Shown here: in pieces, positions 10,786 through 39,810 of the stretch
How the letters are laid out: every line of letters starts with the position of its first letter
Position numbering within the stretch: the stretch's first letter is position 1
Assembly: GCA_009746045.1 (NCBI GenBank)
Contig: RPFO01000078.1
Coordinates: 1,707,107-1,771,106 of the forward strand
Length of the DNA stretch: 64,000 nt
From: Mesostigma viride
Taxonomy: Eukaryota > Streptophyta > Mesostigmatophyceae > Mesostigmatales > Mesostigmataceae
Direction: 5' to 3'
Made by a program: the position numbers and the translations under genes
Notes under the pieces: generated by a model
What the model was told of the DNA's origin: nothing
Databases searched by the model: none
Seen by the model: only the letters and a program-made list of their open reading frames with translations

Positions 10786-12060
10786 TTACCCCCGGCTGAC
10801 AGGCCTACTGTTCCCCCTCCCCCCCAAATCCATAGGAACTAACCCCGAAGAAGACCCTGGCGGAAAAGCCACTGCTGGAGGGTCACGAGGGATTGAAGAG
10901 GGTGCGGGAGCCTGATTATCATAGGGGAACCCTGGGGATCCTGTCTGCACAGCATTCAGCCTACTAGGGGTAGCTGAAGGAATGCGTCCTGAAGTGGGAC
11001 GAATAGGAGCACGCTGAGGGGTACGAGGAGGGCGAGCGTCGGGATGAGGGGGAGCACCCGAAAGGAACTTGGGGCACTCACGTTTAAGATGACCTACTTC
11101 CTTACAATGATAGCAGGTGATATGAGAGACATCCAGAGCTGAAAGGTCAGTCACACAGATATCTAATTCTTCTACATAGGAGTTCTCCTCCTCAGGGGTA
11201 AGGCTAATATTATTAATACGGGAACGGGTAGGAAGAGAAGGTGTGGAGAAGAAATCTGCTACTCGTAAAAGATGCTGGCGCACATGCTTGAGGGGCAGGT
11301 CAGTAAAACGGTAGGCAGAGAACTGGCGCTTGACTTCACGCAATAAGGGTCTACTGAGGCCCTGAAGGAAGCGGGCACGTACTTCTGCACCCGACAAATC
11401 CCTAATTCGTACCATCTGAGCATCAAACTCTTTCATATATTCTTTGAAGGACTTGGTACCCTGCTGCAAGGTGCCAAAGGATAATCTATCCTGCCAATCT
11501 GCATCGGGAGGGACTAAATGGTTCTCTAAACGCTTGAACAATTCTGCTACAGAGTTTGGGTAGGCATGAGAGGCAAGAGACTCACACTGGATGAGGTTAG
11601 CAAGCTCAGGAGTAATGCAGGTAGTAAGATAATGAGGAACTAGTACAGCATCAGAGAGGCGCCACCTATTGTGGTTCTGCCAGGACTCTGTGTTCTGGGT
11701 GAGCAACATAATGAAGGTGAAAAACTGTTGAGGGGTAGACTTGACATCCAGCTTAGGAAGGTTGGCAAAGAGGGGAAGAGCAGGAGGCTTAGGGGGATTA
11801 GAAGAATCAGTTTTTCCCATAGGGCCACTATCTTCCACTGCTACATAAGCGGGATAGAAGGAAGGGATAGGAAAAGTCTTGGGTAGGGGTCTAGAGGGAG
11901 CCACCGTTTCAGGATGGTGCCCATAGGAGAAGGGAACAGTATATTGCTCACGAAGAGAGGAGTAGGCAAAATGATCATAATTCCTATCATCTAGGGGCAT
12001 GGTACTGAAATCATTATTAACTTCTAAATCAGCCACACGGGTAGGACCTGGGCAGCCTCA
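10786..12060 (-). CDS. gag: Gag (capsid and nucleocapsid)
   Basis: This is the structural protein of the virus-like particle. The frame is open after a TGA near 12058 and stops at TAA 10786. Visible parts: a Ty3-type capsid region of about 200 residues (FKEYMKEFDAQMVRIRDL, ARFLQGLSRPLLREVKRQ) and one CCHC zinc knuckle, CYHCKEVGHLKREC (C-X2-C-X4-H-X4-C), at about residue 310 for RNA packaging. A Pro/Arg/Ser-rich tail follows. No ATG is near the start of the open frame (a GTG at 12036 is the first start-like codon). Together with a 36-nt overlap with the preceding frame (ending TAG 12024), this suggests the N-terminal part lies in that frame and was separated by an indel or is joined by frameshifting. 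Confidence 0.88.
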
Positions 12061-12534
12061 TAGGCCGTCTCAGGGTAGGACCAGGAAGCAGGTGGGTAAA
12101 AGGGAACTGCACTAGGGCGCCCAGAAGGGCCGACAGGGGCAGAGGTACGACCCGTGTTAATGGCAGGCATTGAAGGCACAGGGTGGGAAGGAGGCCTAGG
12201 AGCATTGTTAGTGAGTGAGGACCTGCTGGAGGGGTGAGCCAAGGTTGCAGAAGGGGCAGGGGCCTGGTTCACAGCAAAAGAAGGTTCATCACTAAATCTG
12301 ACTTGGGAAATACGTTGTTCATAGGTAGGTGGGGTAATTGAGGGACGACGGCGACCACCAGCAACAGGAGAAGGAGGTGAGGTACGCAGAATACCTTGAG
12401 GGGAGATGGTGTACCGTTTCCAAGGAGTCCCGTCGGTTACCACGAGTATTGTTATTGTTATTGTTATTAGTATTATTATTATTATTATTATTATTGGTAG
12501 GTATAGGCGACATATCTCCACCCACTGGATCCAT
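12024..12534 (-). CDS. gag: Gag N-terminal frame(s) with Asn microsatellite
   Basis: An ATG at 12534 opens MDPVGGDMSPIP followed by an Asn run encoded by a TTG/TTA/ATT-type microsatellite (12447-12495 on the plus strand). Beyond the microsatellite the sensible frame (DGTPWKRYTISPQG, Pro/Ser-rich, down to TAG 12024) is different. The simplest reading is that slippage in the triplet-like array (it contains off-period units) shifted the frame and cut the natural N-terminus from the rest of gag. The 36-nt overlap with the downstream gag frame is a second frame change. Confidence 0.6.
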
Positions 12535-12625
12535 CTTTAATTACGTAAAGAAATAGGACTCTAGAAGAAAGCAACAAAAGAAAAAGGAAAACCTTGAAGG
12601 TCTTGCAGCAAGAACAGAATTAAAA

Positions 12626-12948
12626 TCAATCCTTTTTAACAACAGTAATGGATAGGGAACCAAACTCCAAAGTGAGAGGAGTGTCTGAAGCAGATGCAGA
12701 TGCAGCCCGTTTAGGGGGAGAAGAAGGAGGAGTAGTAAAGACTAGAGCTTCTACTGGAGGACGACCATGAGGAATAGGGCGTACATGAAGGCCTAAATCT
12801 GTTTGGCTATGATCTATAAGGAACTGCTGAGCTTCCTCAAAGGACATGAATTTCTTATACCTAATTACGTTGTATACACGATTCTGTTCAAACGATCTTC
12901 CTAGCGTCAGACCAAGAAAGGAAAATGGAGGACCATTGAGGCGTAATC
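12626..12948 (-). CDS. Leader ORF upstream of gag
   Basis: An ATG at 12847 gives 73 codons (MSFEEAQQFLIDHS ... SLSITVVKKD). The open frame extends 5' of that ATG with protein-like composition (PPFSFLGLTLGRSFEQNRVY) back to a TGA near 12950. It lies between the 5' LTR and gag. It may be a detached N-terminal gag segment or a small leader peptide. No family recognised. Confidence 0.45.
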
Positions 12949-13515
12949 ACTACGTAATATTTAGCTAGACTATTATCACTAGACGAATGGGAAGGAGCAG
13001 TAAAAGATCGCCGTTGGCTCATGGTAACGCACCTGTTGGGTCTTGTGACGTCACGCTAGAAGAGGAAGGGGTAGGCGACTTATCTGGGCGATCTGGAGCA
13101 CCGAAAGCAGCATGAGGGCGGAATGGTCCAGCGCTCGTCCTAAAGCAGCGACCCGTATCTCTGCGGGTGCGGCCGTCTAATAAAACAGCAGCACGAAGGA
13201 AGAAGGTGTAGTCTACCACGACGCTACTCGTCTCACTGTGGCCGTCTAATAAAACAATTGTCCTCTATCTACGACAGGAAGAGAACTTGCGCAGGAAAAC
13301 AAAACGAAGGAGCTGGCTACGAAAGGGTTTATCCGCTACGAGCAGGTCTAGCATCTAGGCAGATCGTGTCCCGAACCGGGCAGCACGACTCTCCCAGCTT
13401 GACGGCGACCCGCCCATTACCTGTCAAGAAAGTGTCAACTTCGTATCCCTGGACGCGGAAGGGGTCTTGCAAAGGCGTATGTGGCAAGGGACCGTCGTCT
13501 CGTTCTCTACCTACG

Positions 13516-13533
13516 AAAGTTCCTCCGGAACCA
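13516..13533 (-). promoter_or_regulatory. Primer-binding site
   Basis: One base inside the 5' LTR the minus strand reads TGGTTCCGGAGGAACT. TGG is the complement of a tRNA CCA end and the position is standard for a minus-strand primer site. I cannot name the tRNA. Confidence 0.6.
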
Positions 13534-13534
13534 T

Positions 13535-14105
13535 TGTTACGTCCTAAACTTCTACCTCCACCTCTACCTCTACTGGACCTGATACTACCTAAATTGGTCA
13601 GGCCTCCTCTAATCAATCCCCTAGCGAAAGACGAACGAGACGGTGCAGATCTCAATGCATTCACGTATGTGTTACTGTAATACGCCATACAACCATTTAC
13701 CAAACCCGTTTATTCCAGGAATAGAGGAAGGAAACACACTACACAGCCGTGACCCAAGCCTAAATGTGTTAATTCATTTAACACACGCCGAGTGACCACA
13801 CAAGGAGTGGAACGTGCATAAATGGTCACCAACGGTCCAACAGGCTCGGGCCGACCTGGCCCTCGCCTGCCGAAACACAGAAACACAGGCAAGTGCACAG
13901 ATGCACGCCGGTCCACTACATTCTACCAAAGGATAAGGACCACTAATAAAGTACGCAACGCGGCGCCCAAAGGTACCCAATATACCACGGTACTGTTACG
14001 AGGACAATCAGGTCCCAACTAAAACTACACGTAAACCGAGAATCTACGGAGGCCAAGGACCTAATTTACGTCCGTAACTACAACGAATTGTTACGCGACG
14101 TAACA
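13535..14105 (-). repeat. 5' LTR of the retrotransposon
   Basis: 571 bp, same boundaries (TGTTACGT...ACGTAACA) as the 3349-3919 copy. Followed outside by target duplication TAAGT (14106-14110). It should carry the element promoter. Confidence 0.95.
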
Positions 14106-14110
14106 TAAGT

Positions 14111-16562
14111 ACTCTTGCAGTGCAGTGTTGCAGGATGGTACCGTTTTGGCGAGCTCTGCTGTAACATGTTCACTTTGGACGCTCAGGTTCTGCTAATTCA
14201 TCTTTTCCAATTGTCACTCTAATTATCAGAGTTAAAACTGGAAACTTCTCTGACAAACATCCCAAATGATTTCCCCTGCGTGGAATTCTTTTTCCCATAT
14301 TTTGGCCCACCCCCTATTCTGCTTCCCAGGCTCGTCCTCCAGTACTTCCACTCCGCCAACCCACCCTTTGAGCGCCTTGTGCACGCGTCCGACCCCAGGC
14401 AGCCCCTGGCTGCCTGCCAGGTGCCGGGACCCCAGGATGCCGTTGATGCGGACGGGGATGGCCACATGGCGGGCGCATGCCGGCCGCCGTCCGCGCCGTG
14501 GGGCACCCAAGCTATTTCTGGCATTCCGTCAAGTGTGGCCCCTGGCAGCCAATTGTCGACATCACGGCCTACTCGTTCCGCTACTTGCGTCTGTCCCCGG
14601 CGTTCACCAGCTTGTGGAACTGGGCGCCAATTCTTTATTTAGTTATGCTGTGCTCATGCAGAGAGCTACTCTCTGCTGACTAGAAGCCATGCCCTAGCTT
14701 TTGTATAGCCATGCTGATCTTCCACCCCATGCCAGGCCCCCAGCGCTTTGATAGATCATGGTGGTGCAGGTGCCCTTGGTGCACCTGGAGCAGTGTAGTT
14801 TACATCCTACCCTTGCAGGAAGTAGCCCAGAATGTATTAGATGCGTCCACCTGGACGATTGTAACGACTAAAAATGATCATCTGCATCATCCATAGTCCA
14901 AATATGAAAGATCTTTTACCTGGGTTGCTTTCTTGAGTTACAGATCTTCAAGTATTCGAGCAACGTTGAGATGGAAATTCCACAGCACGTGATTTAGGGA
15001 ATCACAACCCCTTGTTGTAGACACAAAGACAAGCTTGTGTATAGACGACCTCTGTGGAACTGAAGGACGTCTATAGCCAAGGGGCTCTTATGAATGGACA
15101 ACAAAGACAAGCTTTATTATACCATGATGAATCAAAACCAACGTAGCAACAATGGCGACCCCACGTCCTTGATATCGACGTGCTTGTCGAGCATGCCTCA
15201 ACCTTAGCCTGAAGAGAACCAATCAGAATCATGCATGGAATTCTAGACAAGATCTTCGTATCCATCCTAGTCACACAAAACAGAACAACACCACACACAG
15301 CCTGCCAGAATCTTTCCATGAGATCCTGAATCTGTAGTAAGCACTAAGTCCCAAAGGAGCATTTAAGACTCAATAGTACCGACCAACAAACTATAACCCC
15401 ACGTGGATCAGGCCACGACCAATGAGGGCTCCTACCAGTCGGTTGACAAAGTATCAGCTCCAAGTACCGCCGTCTTAGAAACCTCATAACTTTCTCAATA
15501 CTGATCCAAAAGTCCTCGAATAAAAGCCAAACATTCACAAAACAAAGGATGTAATAACAAAGTCATTTTTGCCTGTTACAACGATCGAAATTCCCTTCGC
15601 ATGCCCAATTATGAACATGTCTGACCAGCCCACGGAAACAGCTGACAAAAGTTTGCCATTTTTCGCAGCCCGTACAACGTGTCAAGCCCGGCGCGTGCAC
15701 GGCCGTGTTCCAGCGCGTACCACTTTTGGCCGAAAGTCCACCGTATTTCGCCGGAGCGTCCAAACAATTGCGACCGAAAAAAAACCTAGTGTAAAAACCA
15801 TGTCACTTCATTCTGAACGAGCATAATGGTATTAGTATTCATTACAGATGGTGAATGAGTAAAAAGTGATAAGGGATGGCCTAACGACTCGCTAAAAGGT
15901 TTACGAGCATTTTTGAAAAGGCTTGCAAAAGACACAATTCGTCACCAGGGATTCGCGTGCCGTCACCGATCACACTACTAAATTGGCCCAAGGCAGCTTA
16001 ACTTCGCAGGTCTGATGGGATGCGGTGTGTTCTGCCTGGTATGAACGAATCATACATAAGGGGTGGTTCTTTTTATATTTAATCTTTTACAAAACCAAGT
16101 ACAACGACGATTGATTTGTTGGTCAACTCACTCACCTGTACCCTCCTGTACCTGGCACCGTGGCACGCCCAAATTAAACGAACGAATATATAAAATCGGG
16201 GAGCCTTTTTGTGGTATTCTTTTAACTAGCAGCCATGGTTTCGTGTTATTAATGGTTTCACTGGAGATGACCGGTTACCTAAATAGCAACGAATGCTTCG
16301 CGGAATTCTCTTGCTAATCCATTTTGGGACGTGCCACTAATCAAGTTCACATCATGCTAACCAAGGCGGGGACACATGTTTATCAGGTCGCCTGTTGCCG
16401 TAGAATTTAATTTTTAAAATTTCATTTCATTTCGCGGAGCGATTTCCAGCGCACAGCAATGGACGAGCACTATGCCACGCCCGCGTGCAGCTCACAGATA
16501 TTATCGAGGACGTCAACGCGGCTTTCGCTTCCGCTCGTGTCGTGTGCGACGCTGGTGCGACC
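14111..16562. other. Intergenic between retrotransposon and coiled-coil gene
   Basis: Protein-like strings occur at 14290-14640 in changing plus frames (LVLQYFHSANPPFERLVHA, then GHPSYFWHSVKCGPWQ), possibly a decayed gene or transposon exon of unknown identity. 14640-14860 is a repeat listed separately. From 14900 to 16560 I see nothing but AT-richer non-coding sequence. Confidence 0.4.
14640..14860 (+). repeat. LINE 3'-region repeat, copy 1
   Basis: The sequence is similar to 42110-42400 (same orientation) and to 60040-60190 (opposite orientation). Shared blocks include AGCATGGCTATAC on the opposite strand, a CACCATGATC block and a TTCCTGCAAGGGT block. The 60-kb copy directly follows a LINE RT remnant, so this is probably a piece of that family's 3' part. 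Confidence 0.55.
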
Positions 16563-16569
16563 TATAAAT
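16563..16569 (+). promoter_or_regulatory. TATA box candidate of the coiled-coil gene
   Basis: TATAAAT lies 110 nt upstream of the ATG at 16673, in a GC-rich surrounding (16440-16670). Position and contrast with the neighbourhood fit a core promoter. Confidence 0.45.
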
Positions 16570-16672
16570 TGGACCATGGACAGATTTTAAGACGGTCCTA
16601 CACTTCAAGGCTATACACCCCAGGAGTGGAAGGGATAAGAACTGTGAACGTACTTTTTCTTTCCGGGCAACG

Positions 16673-34402
<17,730 letters not shown>

Positions 34403-34699
34403 CATGCCGGCCAGGTGCAAGGGTCTCTGCTGTTGTGCTTTGGGGGGCTGGGAGGTTTTCAACAGGATGGACGAATGCCTGTGATAATTGATGAATCCTT
34501 TTATTTATTTAGATTAATTCAAAATACCGATCTGTCTAGCTCACAATCAATCCAGCGTTTATATACGTTATGTCTCACTTAGTACACTGCGCTAGCAGTG
34601 CATGCATGCATGCATGTATAGTCATGCGTGGACCCATGGGGGAACGTTGGGCACTTCTTGATGGGTCCAATCCGGCCTTCCCCTCATCTTTTTTTGTAT
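34403..34699. other. 3' flank of the coiled-coil gene
   Basis: It probably contains the 3' UTR. No distinct polyadenylation signal is recognised. ATGCATGCATGC runs occur at about 34600. Confidence 0.4.
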
Positions 34700-35395
34700 A
34701 ATTAATTCATTAATTAATTAAACTCGTGCTCCCGTTGGGGAGTCACGGACCACTAACCCCGATGGATGGACCGTGGATGGGTACGTGCATGCAATCCTAC
34801 CGGTCTATTCTATCTAGTTACAAACAATCCTACCGGTCTATTTATCTAGAGTGTGCCAGACCCTAGGGGTCTTGCCTAGCATCATGCATGCTTCCCGCGC
34901 TTACAAACACGCGGCTTCCCCGCTGGGTGGGGGTCATTGTCCCCTATAACCTGAGCCCATGCACTTGGCCTTGTCCATCATCTTTTTCCAAATCACGGAG
35001 AGGCCTAGGCCCCTCATGTCCTCGCCTAGCTGCTCCTTGAAGGTGCGGGCCTTGCAGCAACTAGCATTGCTGGCCCCGACTCCCACGTGAGGAGGTGCCG
35101 GCTGCCAGGCTGAGCAGGTCTTAGCCCTGCGGAGGGGCCTCGAGATGTGTCTACCTGGTTGGTGCGAGCTAAGTGCCCTACTTGTTGCATATCTACGCTG
35201 CTTGATGGTGCTGGTGATAAGCGGCACTGTGCCTAGGTACAAGTCCTCCTTGCGGACGTGTGCGGAATAGCCCACACGGAGAATTGCCCGCAGCATGTTG
35301 GTGACCGCGCCGTCCAGCTTTTTCGCCAGGTCGGCTGTGAGGGTCCACGTCTCGGCCCCATACGTGAGAACAGGCCGTAGGGTTTCTTCCCACAT
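34700..35395 (-). mobile_element. 5'-truncated LINE with RT C-terminal region
   Basis: On the minus strand, 35395-34934 encodes the segment after the RT catalytic core of LINEs (PVLTYGAETWTLTADLAKKLD, then MLRAILRVGYS and IKQRRYATSRAL). The 3' end has the stem-loop (34726-34754) and a TTAA-rich tail (34700-34722). The second half of the frame is degenerate. Typical domain neighbours (RT core, endonuclease) are missing, so it is a dead 5'-truncated copy. Confidence 0.78.
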
Positions 35396-35410
35396 GCCTC
35401 CTCAAATGGA

Positions 35411-35640
35411 CATGCTCCCGTTGGGGAGTCACGGAGCGTCGGAGCGGCACCAGAATGCTTGTAATCCCTGAGTGTGCACAGCGGGCAGCCCTGGGGGCAG
35501 AGACGCCCCCCTTCCCTCGATCATGCCACAGGCATGCCACAGGGTGCACAATCGGACCCGTCGAAATGATCCGGCATCCCCTGTGGGTGCTATATGACCC
35601 GTGTGAGCATTACGTTGCTATGTAGACGTGAGCTAGCAAA
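35411..35640 (-). repeat. Diverged copy of the stem-loop retroposon
   Basis: It starts at the hairpin half (TGCTCCCGTTGGGGAGTCACGGAGCG) and continues through the same blocks as 36460-36850 (TAATCCCTG.GTGTGCACA, GATCCGGCA, GTGGGTGC, TGTGAGCAT), strongly diverged. Confidence 0.6.
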
Positions 35641-35849
35641 CATGAGCAGTGCTACTAGAACTAGTAGGCGAGACGCATACTGAGCTAGTAGGCTAGCTGG
35701 CGGATGTCTGTCAGTGCATGGCAACTAGGGTTAGGCTAGAGGCATGCATGGGTACGCAGTTCTACCCTGCATTGGCGTTGCACATGGGTGGCTAGGAATG
35801 GCATCATCCAAACATGGGTGTGACTATACATTACATGGCTAGTCTAGAT

Positions 35850-36300
35850 AGCTCGTGGGGGGCTAATAATCCACAGCTGAGTGGTTGTTGACGATCAAGT
35901 CCCGACCCCGCCCCTCCAGAACACCTTGGGCTCAGCTTGGGGTCTTGCTTGTGGCGGAGGTACGTATTCCGGCCACATGTATGCAGGTTGCGTCGCTAGC
36001 TGCTACTGCTGAGCCGGCGGGGGCCACGGGTCGTTGTCCAGCGTCCAGAAGAGGTCGTGCAGCTTCTTGCGGCACGAGAACAACAGCCGCTTGTATTATC
36101 CTCTGGACATGGAACGGAAGGTAAGTAGGACTGGTGGGGGTGCCACCTAGTTGCATGTCCCGTGAGTGGGGAAGGCGGTGACAGTCCACGAAGTTCTAAT
36201 TTACCTACGAGTTCCAGTTGCGTAAGGAGCTTGCTCCTGAGCTCGTCCCCAAGAGACTTGGCCGTCTCCCCTGGCTGCTTCACTCAAAACATGCAACGCA
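35850..36300 (-). repeat. Degenerate LINE-like or unknown coding remnant
   Basis: 35870-35980 matches 61260-61375 (minus strand WPEYLRHKQGPQKPKVYWRG-like in the better copy). Further pieces such as KKLHDLFWTLDNDPW (minus, about 36090-36040) look protein-coding but are broken. Family not identified; proximity to tails suggests the 5' part of the same LINE. Confidence 0.4.
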
Positions 36301-36459
36301 GCACCACTCGGCATGGCCGCAGCCGGGGTGCGGTTGGTGTCCTCATGTGCTTCCGCTCGACAAAAGGGACATGACCATCAGACCATGTGTTAAAAAGTTG
36401 ATCGAACATGCGCCGGTCTTGATCGATCAATATCCAGTGTATTAACTAATTATCCAGTG

Positions 36460-36850
36460 TATTAAACACGTGCTCCCGTTGGGGAGTCACGGAGCACCGA
36501 AGTGCTTTTAATCCCTGTGTGTGCACAACAGGCCGAGAAAGGGCAGAGACCCCTGGGCAGTCTCCTTCATGCCAAAGGCATGCCACAGCTGCATGCGGGC
36601 ACGCTAGCTAAACGGACACGCAAACGATCCGGCAGTCTGTGGGTGCAATACTTAGACCCATGTGAGCATATCATAACAAGGAGCGTGGGCAAGTAATCTG
36701 ATCGAAGCCAGGACGTAGCATGGCTGTACAAGGACTAAGCTCAGGCTATGGCTGGTTGTGTACCGTGCGTGAGCGGTGCACGTGACTAGGTAGGGTGGCA
36801 CAGCCGAGGCAAACATTCTAAGCATGGCTTCAGTGTATGCATGTGTCTAT
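36460..36850 (-). repeat. Stem-loop retroposon copy (closest to 60800-61215)
   Basis: Hairpin at 36470-36497. It then follows 60829-61215 closely, including ATGCCAAAGGCATGCC, GGCACGCTAGCTAAACGG, ATCTGATC, GTGTACCGTGCGT and AACATTCTAAGCATGGCT. Minus orientation (tail on the low-coordinate side). Confidence 0.75.
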
Positions 36851-37871
36851 ACCGGTAACCTCAAGACACGTGCATGGCGGTATGATACTACTACTACGAT
36901 TTCTTTGGTCCACGGCCAAAATAAGTGCGGTGGCAGTGGTGGCAGTGCGTTGCATGGCCGGGGGGGTACATGCATGCATTTGGCGGCCGCCGACATACAC
37001 TGATGAACTATCACGTAGACTGTACGTGTCACGTGGGTACGTACCAATTGCAATAAAGTGACCTTCAACCCGTATACACAACGAGAAGGACGGAGGGCGC
37101 CCCAGCTTGATCTCTCGATCACTGGCTGGCTCTGACACTGCCCTATAAGTGGGCAGGCCGGCCACAGAACGCTCTCAGACTCCGCACCATGGTGCGGGCG
37201 CAACTGTATGGGTGCAATAATAAAGCTTCGCCGCATTTAGCAACTAAAAGCATGGCGCGGATGTACGTAGTAGTAAGGCTGCCCCATGCATATCCAGAGT
37301 CCACAGATAGGCGCTTGGAACACATTTAGAGGCGCGGCGGCCGGATTGGGAGAATGTTAAAGGCCTCTCCTGGAGCCTGATGAGGGCTTTTAGGGCCCCT
37401 CTAAAAACCATACCAGGGCCCAGGGTTCACCCACAGAAAACAGGTTTTAAGGGGGTCGCATACCCAGGGTACGTTCGCCCACAACCCCCACCGAATACAT
37501 ACAGCTGCCGACATATAAAACTAGATCTAGCTATATGTACATAGGGTGTATGGCATCGATCATACTGCACCGATCAATCCACACAAGAACACAAATTCTG
37601 CCGACATGAAGTTCAATTATTGATTACGCGCGGACCCGGCCATATGGGGGAACGAGGAGCACTAGCTTTAGAGGATCCCCATGTGTGGTGCACAACAACA
37701 AGAAGGGGCCATGCAGCCGCAGAGACAGGCCTACACACCTTCCCTCATGCATGCCCGGCTGAAGGCAAGCTGCAGCTGCTATACTGATATGCATGTTCTC
37801 ATTCTCAGACTCTTGCTAGGAGATGCTGGCATTTACTGTTGGTACCGGCACTAAGACCAAAATCAGTGTGA
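36851..37871. other. Intergenic, nothing recognised
   Basis: No gene, RNA or repeat structure beyond short ATGC runs. Confidence 0.4.
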
Positions 37872-37880
37872 GGGGATAAT

Positions 37881-37940
37881 TAATTAATTAATTAATCAAT
37901 TAATGAATTAATTAAACACGTGCTCCCGTTGGGGAGTCAC
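37881..37940 (-). mobile_element. Mini-insertion: TTAA tail plus half hairpin, with 9-bp target duplication
   Basis: GGGGATAAT occurs immediately before (37872-37880) and after (37941-37949) a 60-bp piece. The piece is only the TTAA-type tail and the first part of the 3' stem-loop. This is a severely 5'-truncated retroposition event. Confidence 0.75.
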
Positions 37941-38240
37941 GGGGATAATGCTGCACTTGATGCAGTGCATGAATGTTTTATGTAAACTGAAACGACTCGA
38001 CGGCAACGTACGTCACCAAGATGCTGCGCCGGGCAACCCTTTGGTTTGCACATATTTAGTAATGAGGATTTGTATGCGCTTTACATTTTTGTGTGCTAGG
38101 CTTTATACGGACAGCCTATACCACACCTTCAAACTCAGTGCACATCATTATCAAGTTGGTTATTGTAGCACCATGCTGGGGGCCCAGCATACTCGAACAC
38201 AAGGTGTTGCCCCTCGTAGCAGCGTGGGTGGGTGGGTGGG

Positions 38241-38578
38241 AGCTGAAAAGAGGCCTCCCTACGTCCCCTACACCACTCTAAGTACTGACTATCATTCACA
38301 TTGCGCCACGCAGGCCTGCCGGCTGGCGCAGGTACAAGGTGTACTGACTGCCAATCACAGTTGCGCCACGCCTGGCGGCTGGCGCAGGTAACAAGGTCTA
38401 GTGACGTACGTTAGAAGCTACCTAGGCCTGCACTCCGGAACCACACTCAGCCTAGGCACAAAAAGGGCCGGCCGGTGCAGTACCCTCGTGACAAGCGCTA
38501 GTCTTACGCTACCTACGGCAGGTCGGTCCCCTTTGAGCCCGTCCACGCGTCATATATAAAATGAGCGAAGCTCAGCAA
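38241..38578 (+). repeat. Repeat B, copy 1
   Basis: 338 bp, starting AGCTGAAAAGAGG and ending AAGCTCAGCAA. It contains an internal tandem duplication with GCGCCACGC...GGCTGGCGCAGGTA hairpins. Near-identical partner at 39811-40148. Confidence 0.9.
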
Positions 38579-39810
38579 ATACATTTCTTGTTTTTGGTCC
38601 ATTGGAGTTCCTTCCCACCAAGAGAAACATTTATTTTACATTTTTGTGTGCTAGGCTTTATACGGACAGCCTATACCACACCTTCAAACTCAGTGCACAT
38701 CATTATCAAGTTGGTTATTGTAGCACCATGCTGGGGGCCCAGCATACTCGAACACAAGGTGTTGCCCCCACACCTCCTTCCTTGGCCACCAAGGCTGTCG
38801 CCAACCTTGGTGCCGATTTTCTTTCCGCCCATGGCCCCCCTCCTGCACGCTGCCACGGCTGTACTGCCGCCCCCGTGTGGCCGCTACGGTTTCCCGGCGG
38901 ACGCAGGGCGGCACCCATGTCGTTCCCCCCGTTAGGGGGGCGGTTTCCAGCGGCTGCTCATTAGGCCTTACGCCCCCGGACCGTCTCTCACAAGCCCAGG
39001 ACCCATCACCAGCCCCACCCCCGAGGCTGGGATTTCCCGGCATTGAAACCTTTGTGGCGATAGGCCCTCTACCCTACCAAGGCCTTGGCTTGGAAACTGC
39101 TTAGCCAAGGCCCTGACCAGGGCTTGTGTTGTTGTAGGAAATTTTTTATGGCATAGATATGCCCCCCTGGCTGAACCGAACTCTTTATCGCTTTTCCTAT
39201 AATGCATCATACAGGATAAAAACAAGGCGATAAAACAGCAAGAATTTCAGCCCCGCCAGGCGAACATTCTTTGCTGAAAAACTGGGCAATGATGAAGAGC
39301 GCGCTCCTCCCACCAAGATTCGCTCCAGCCCCGCATCCTCCCCGAAACTCCCGTCTGGCCACAGGCCGAAAGATCGGGTCCGCTGTCAGGCTCCTGGCAG
39401 TTATGGGCTACCCTGGCACCCCGCGCTAGCCATCTCCACGTTTAAGGCAGATTCGCCTCCACCTGTGATTCTTTCCACCGTAGCCGCTGGCCCTGGCCTG
39501 TATGGCTCCTTCCCTGACGTTGTCCGACTAAAATCGCAGCTTCCCCAGTGTCAGGAAGCCGCTTGCCGCACCCAGGGGTAGAGGGGAATCGTCAGTGGGC
39601 CCAGCGCCGGAAATCACACCATTTTACTCAAAACGTAGAGCCCCCCACCCAACAACCATTACCGTGGCCTGTAACGGTGGGTGGCGAACATAAAGAATTT
39701 TATTCCAGGCCTCTCCACGCCCGGAGAGGCCGATAGCATCGTCTTACATTCAGCGCAGCCGCCATAGCGGCCAGCCGACCTTGCCAGCAAATGCTGGGAT
39801 CAAGTTGCGA

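Larger units (their letters stand above)
3349..14105 (-). mobile_element. Full-length Ty3/Gypsy chromovirus-type LTR retrotransposon
   Basis: The element is 10,757 bp, read on the minus strand. Its two LTRs (3349-3919, 13535-14105) are 571 bp each and matched at every position I compared. Each starts TGTTACGT and ends ACGTAACA, giving 8-bp inverted termini. The 5-bp target duplication TAAGT lies at 3344-3348 and 14106-14110. Order on the minus strand: LTR, primer-binding site, leader frame, gag, protease-RT-RNase H, integrase with GPY/F-like module and chromodomain, an additional large frame, polypurine tract, LTR. PR-RT-RH-IN order plus the chromodomain places it among Ty3/Gypsy chromoviruses. 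Base composition is visibly more AT-rich in gag-pol than in host exons. Identical LTRs indicate a recent insertion, yet several frames are broken: near 12490, 12030, 8285, 7917 and 6815, and at four or more points between 6600 and 5900. Confidence 0.95.
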
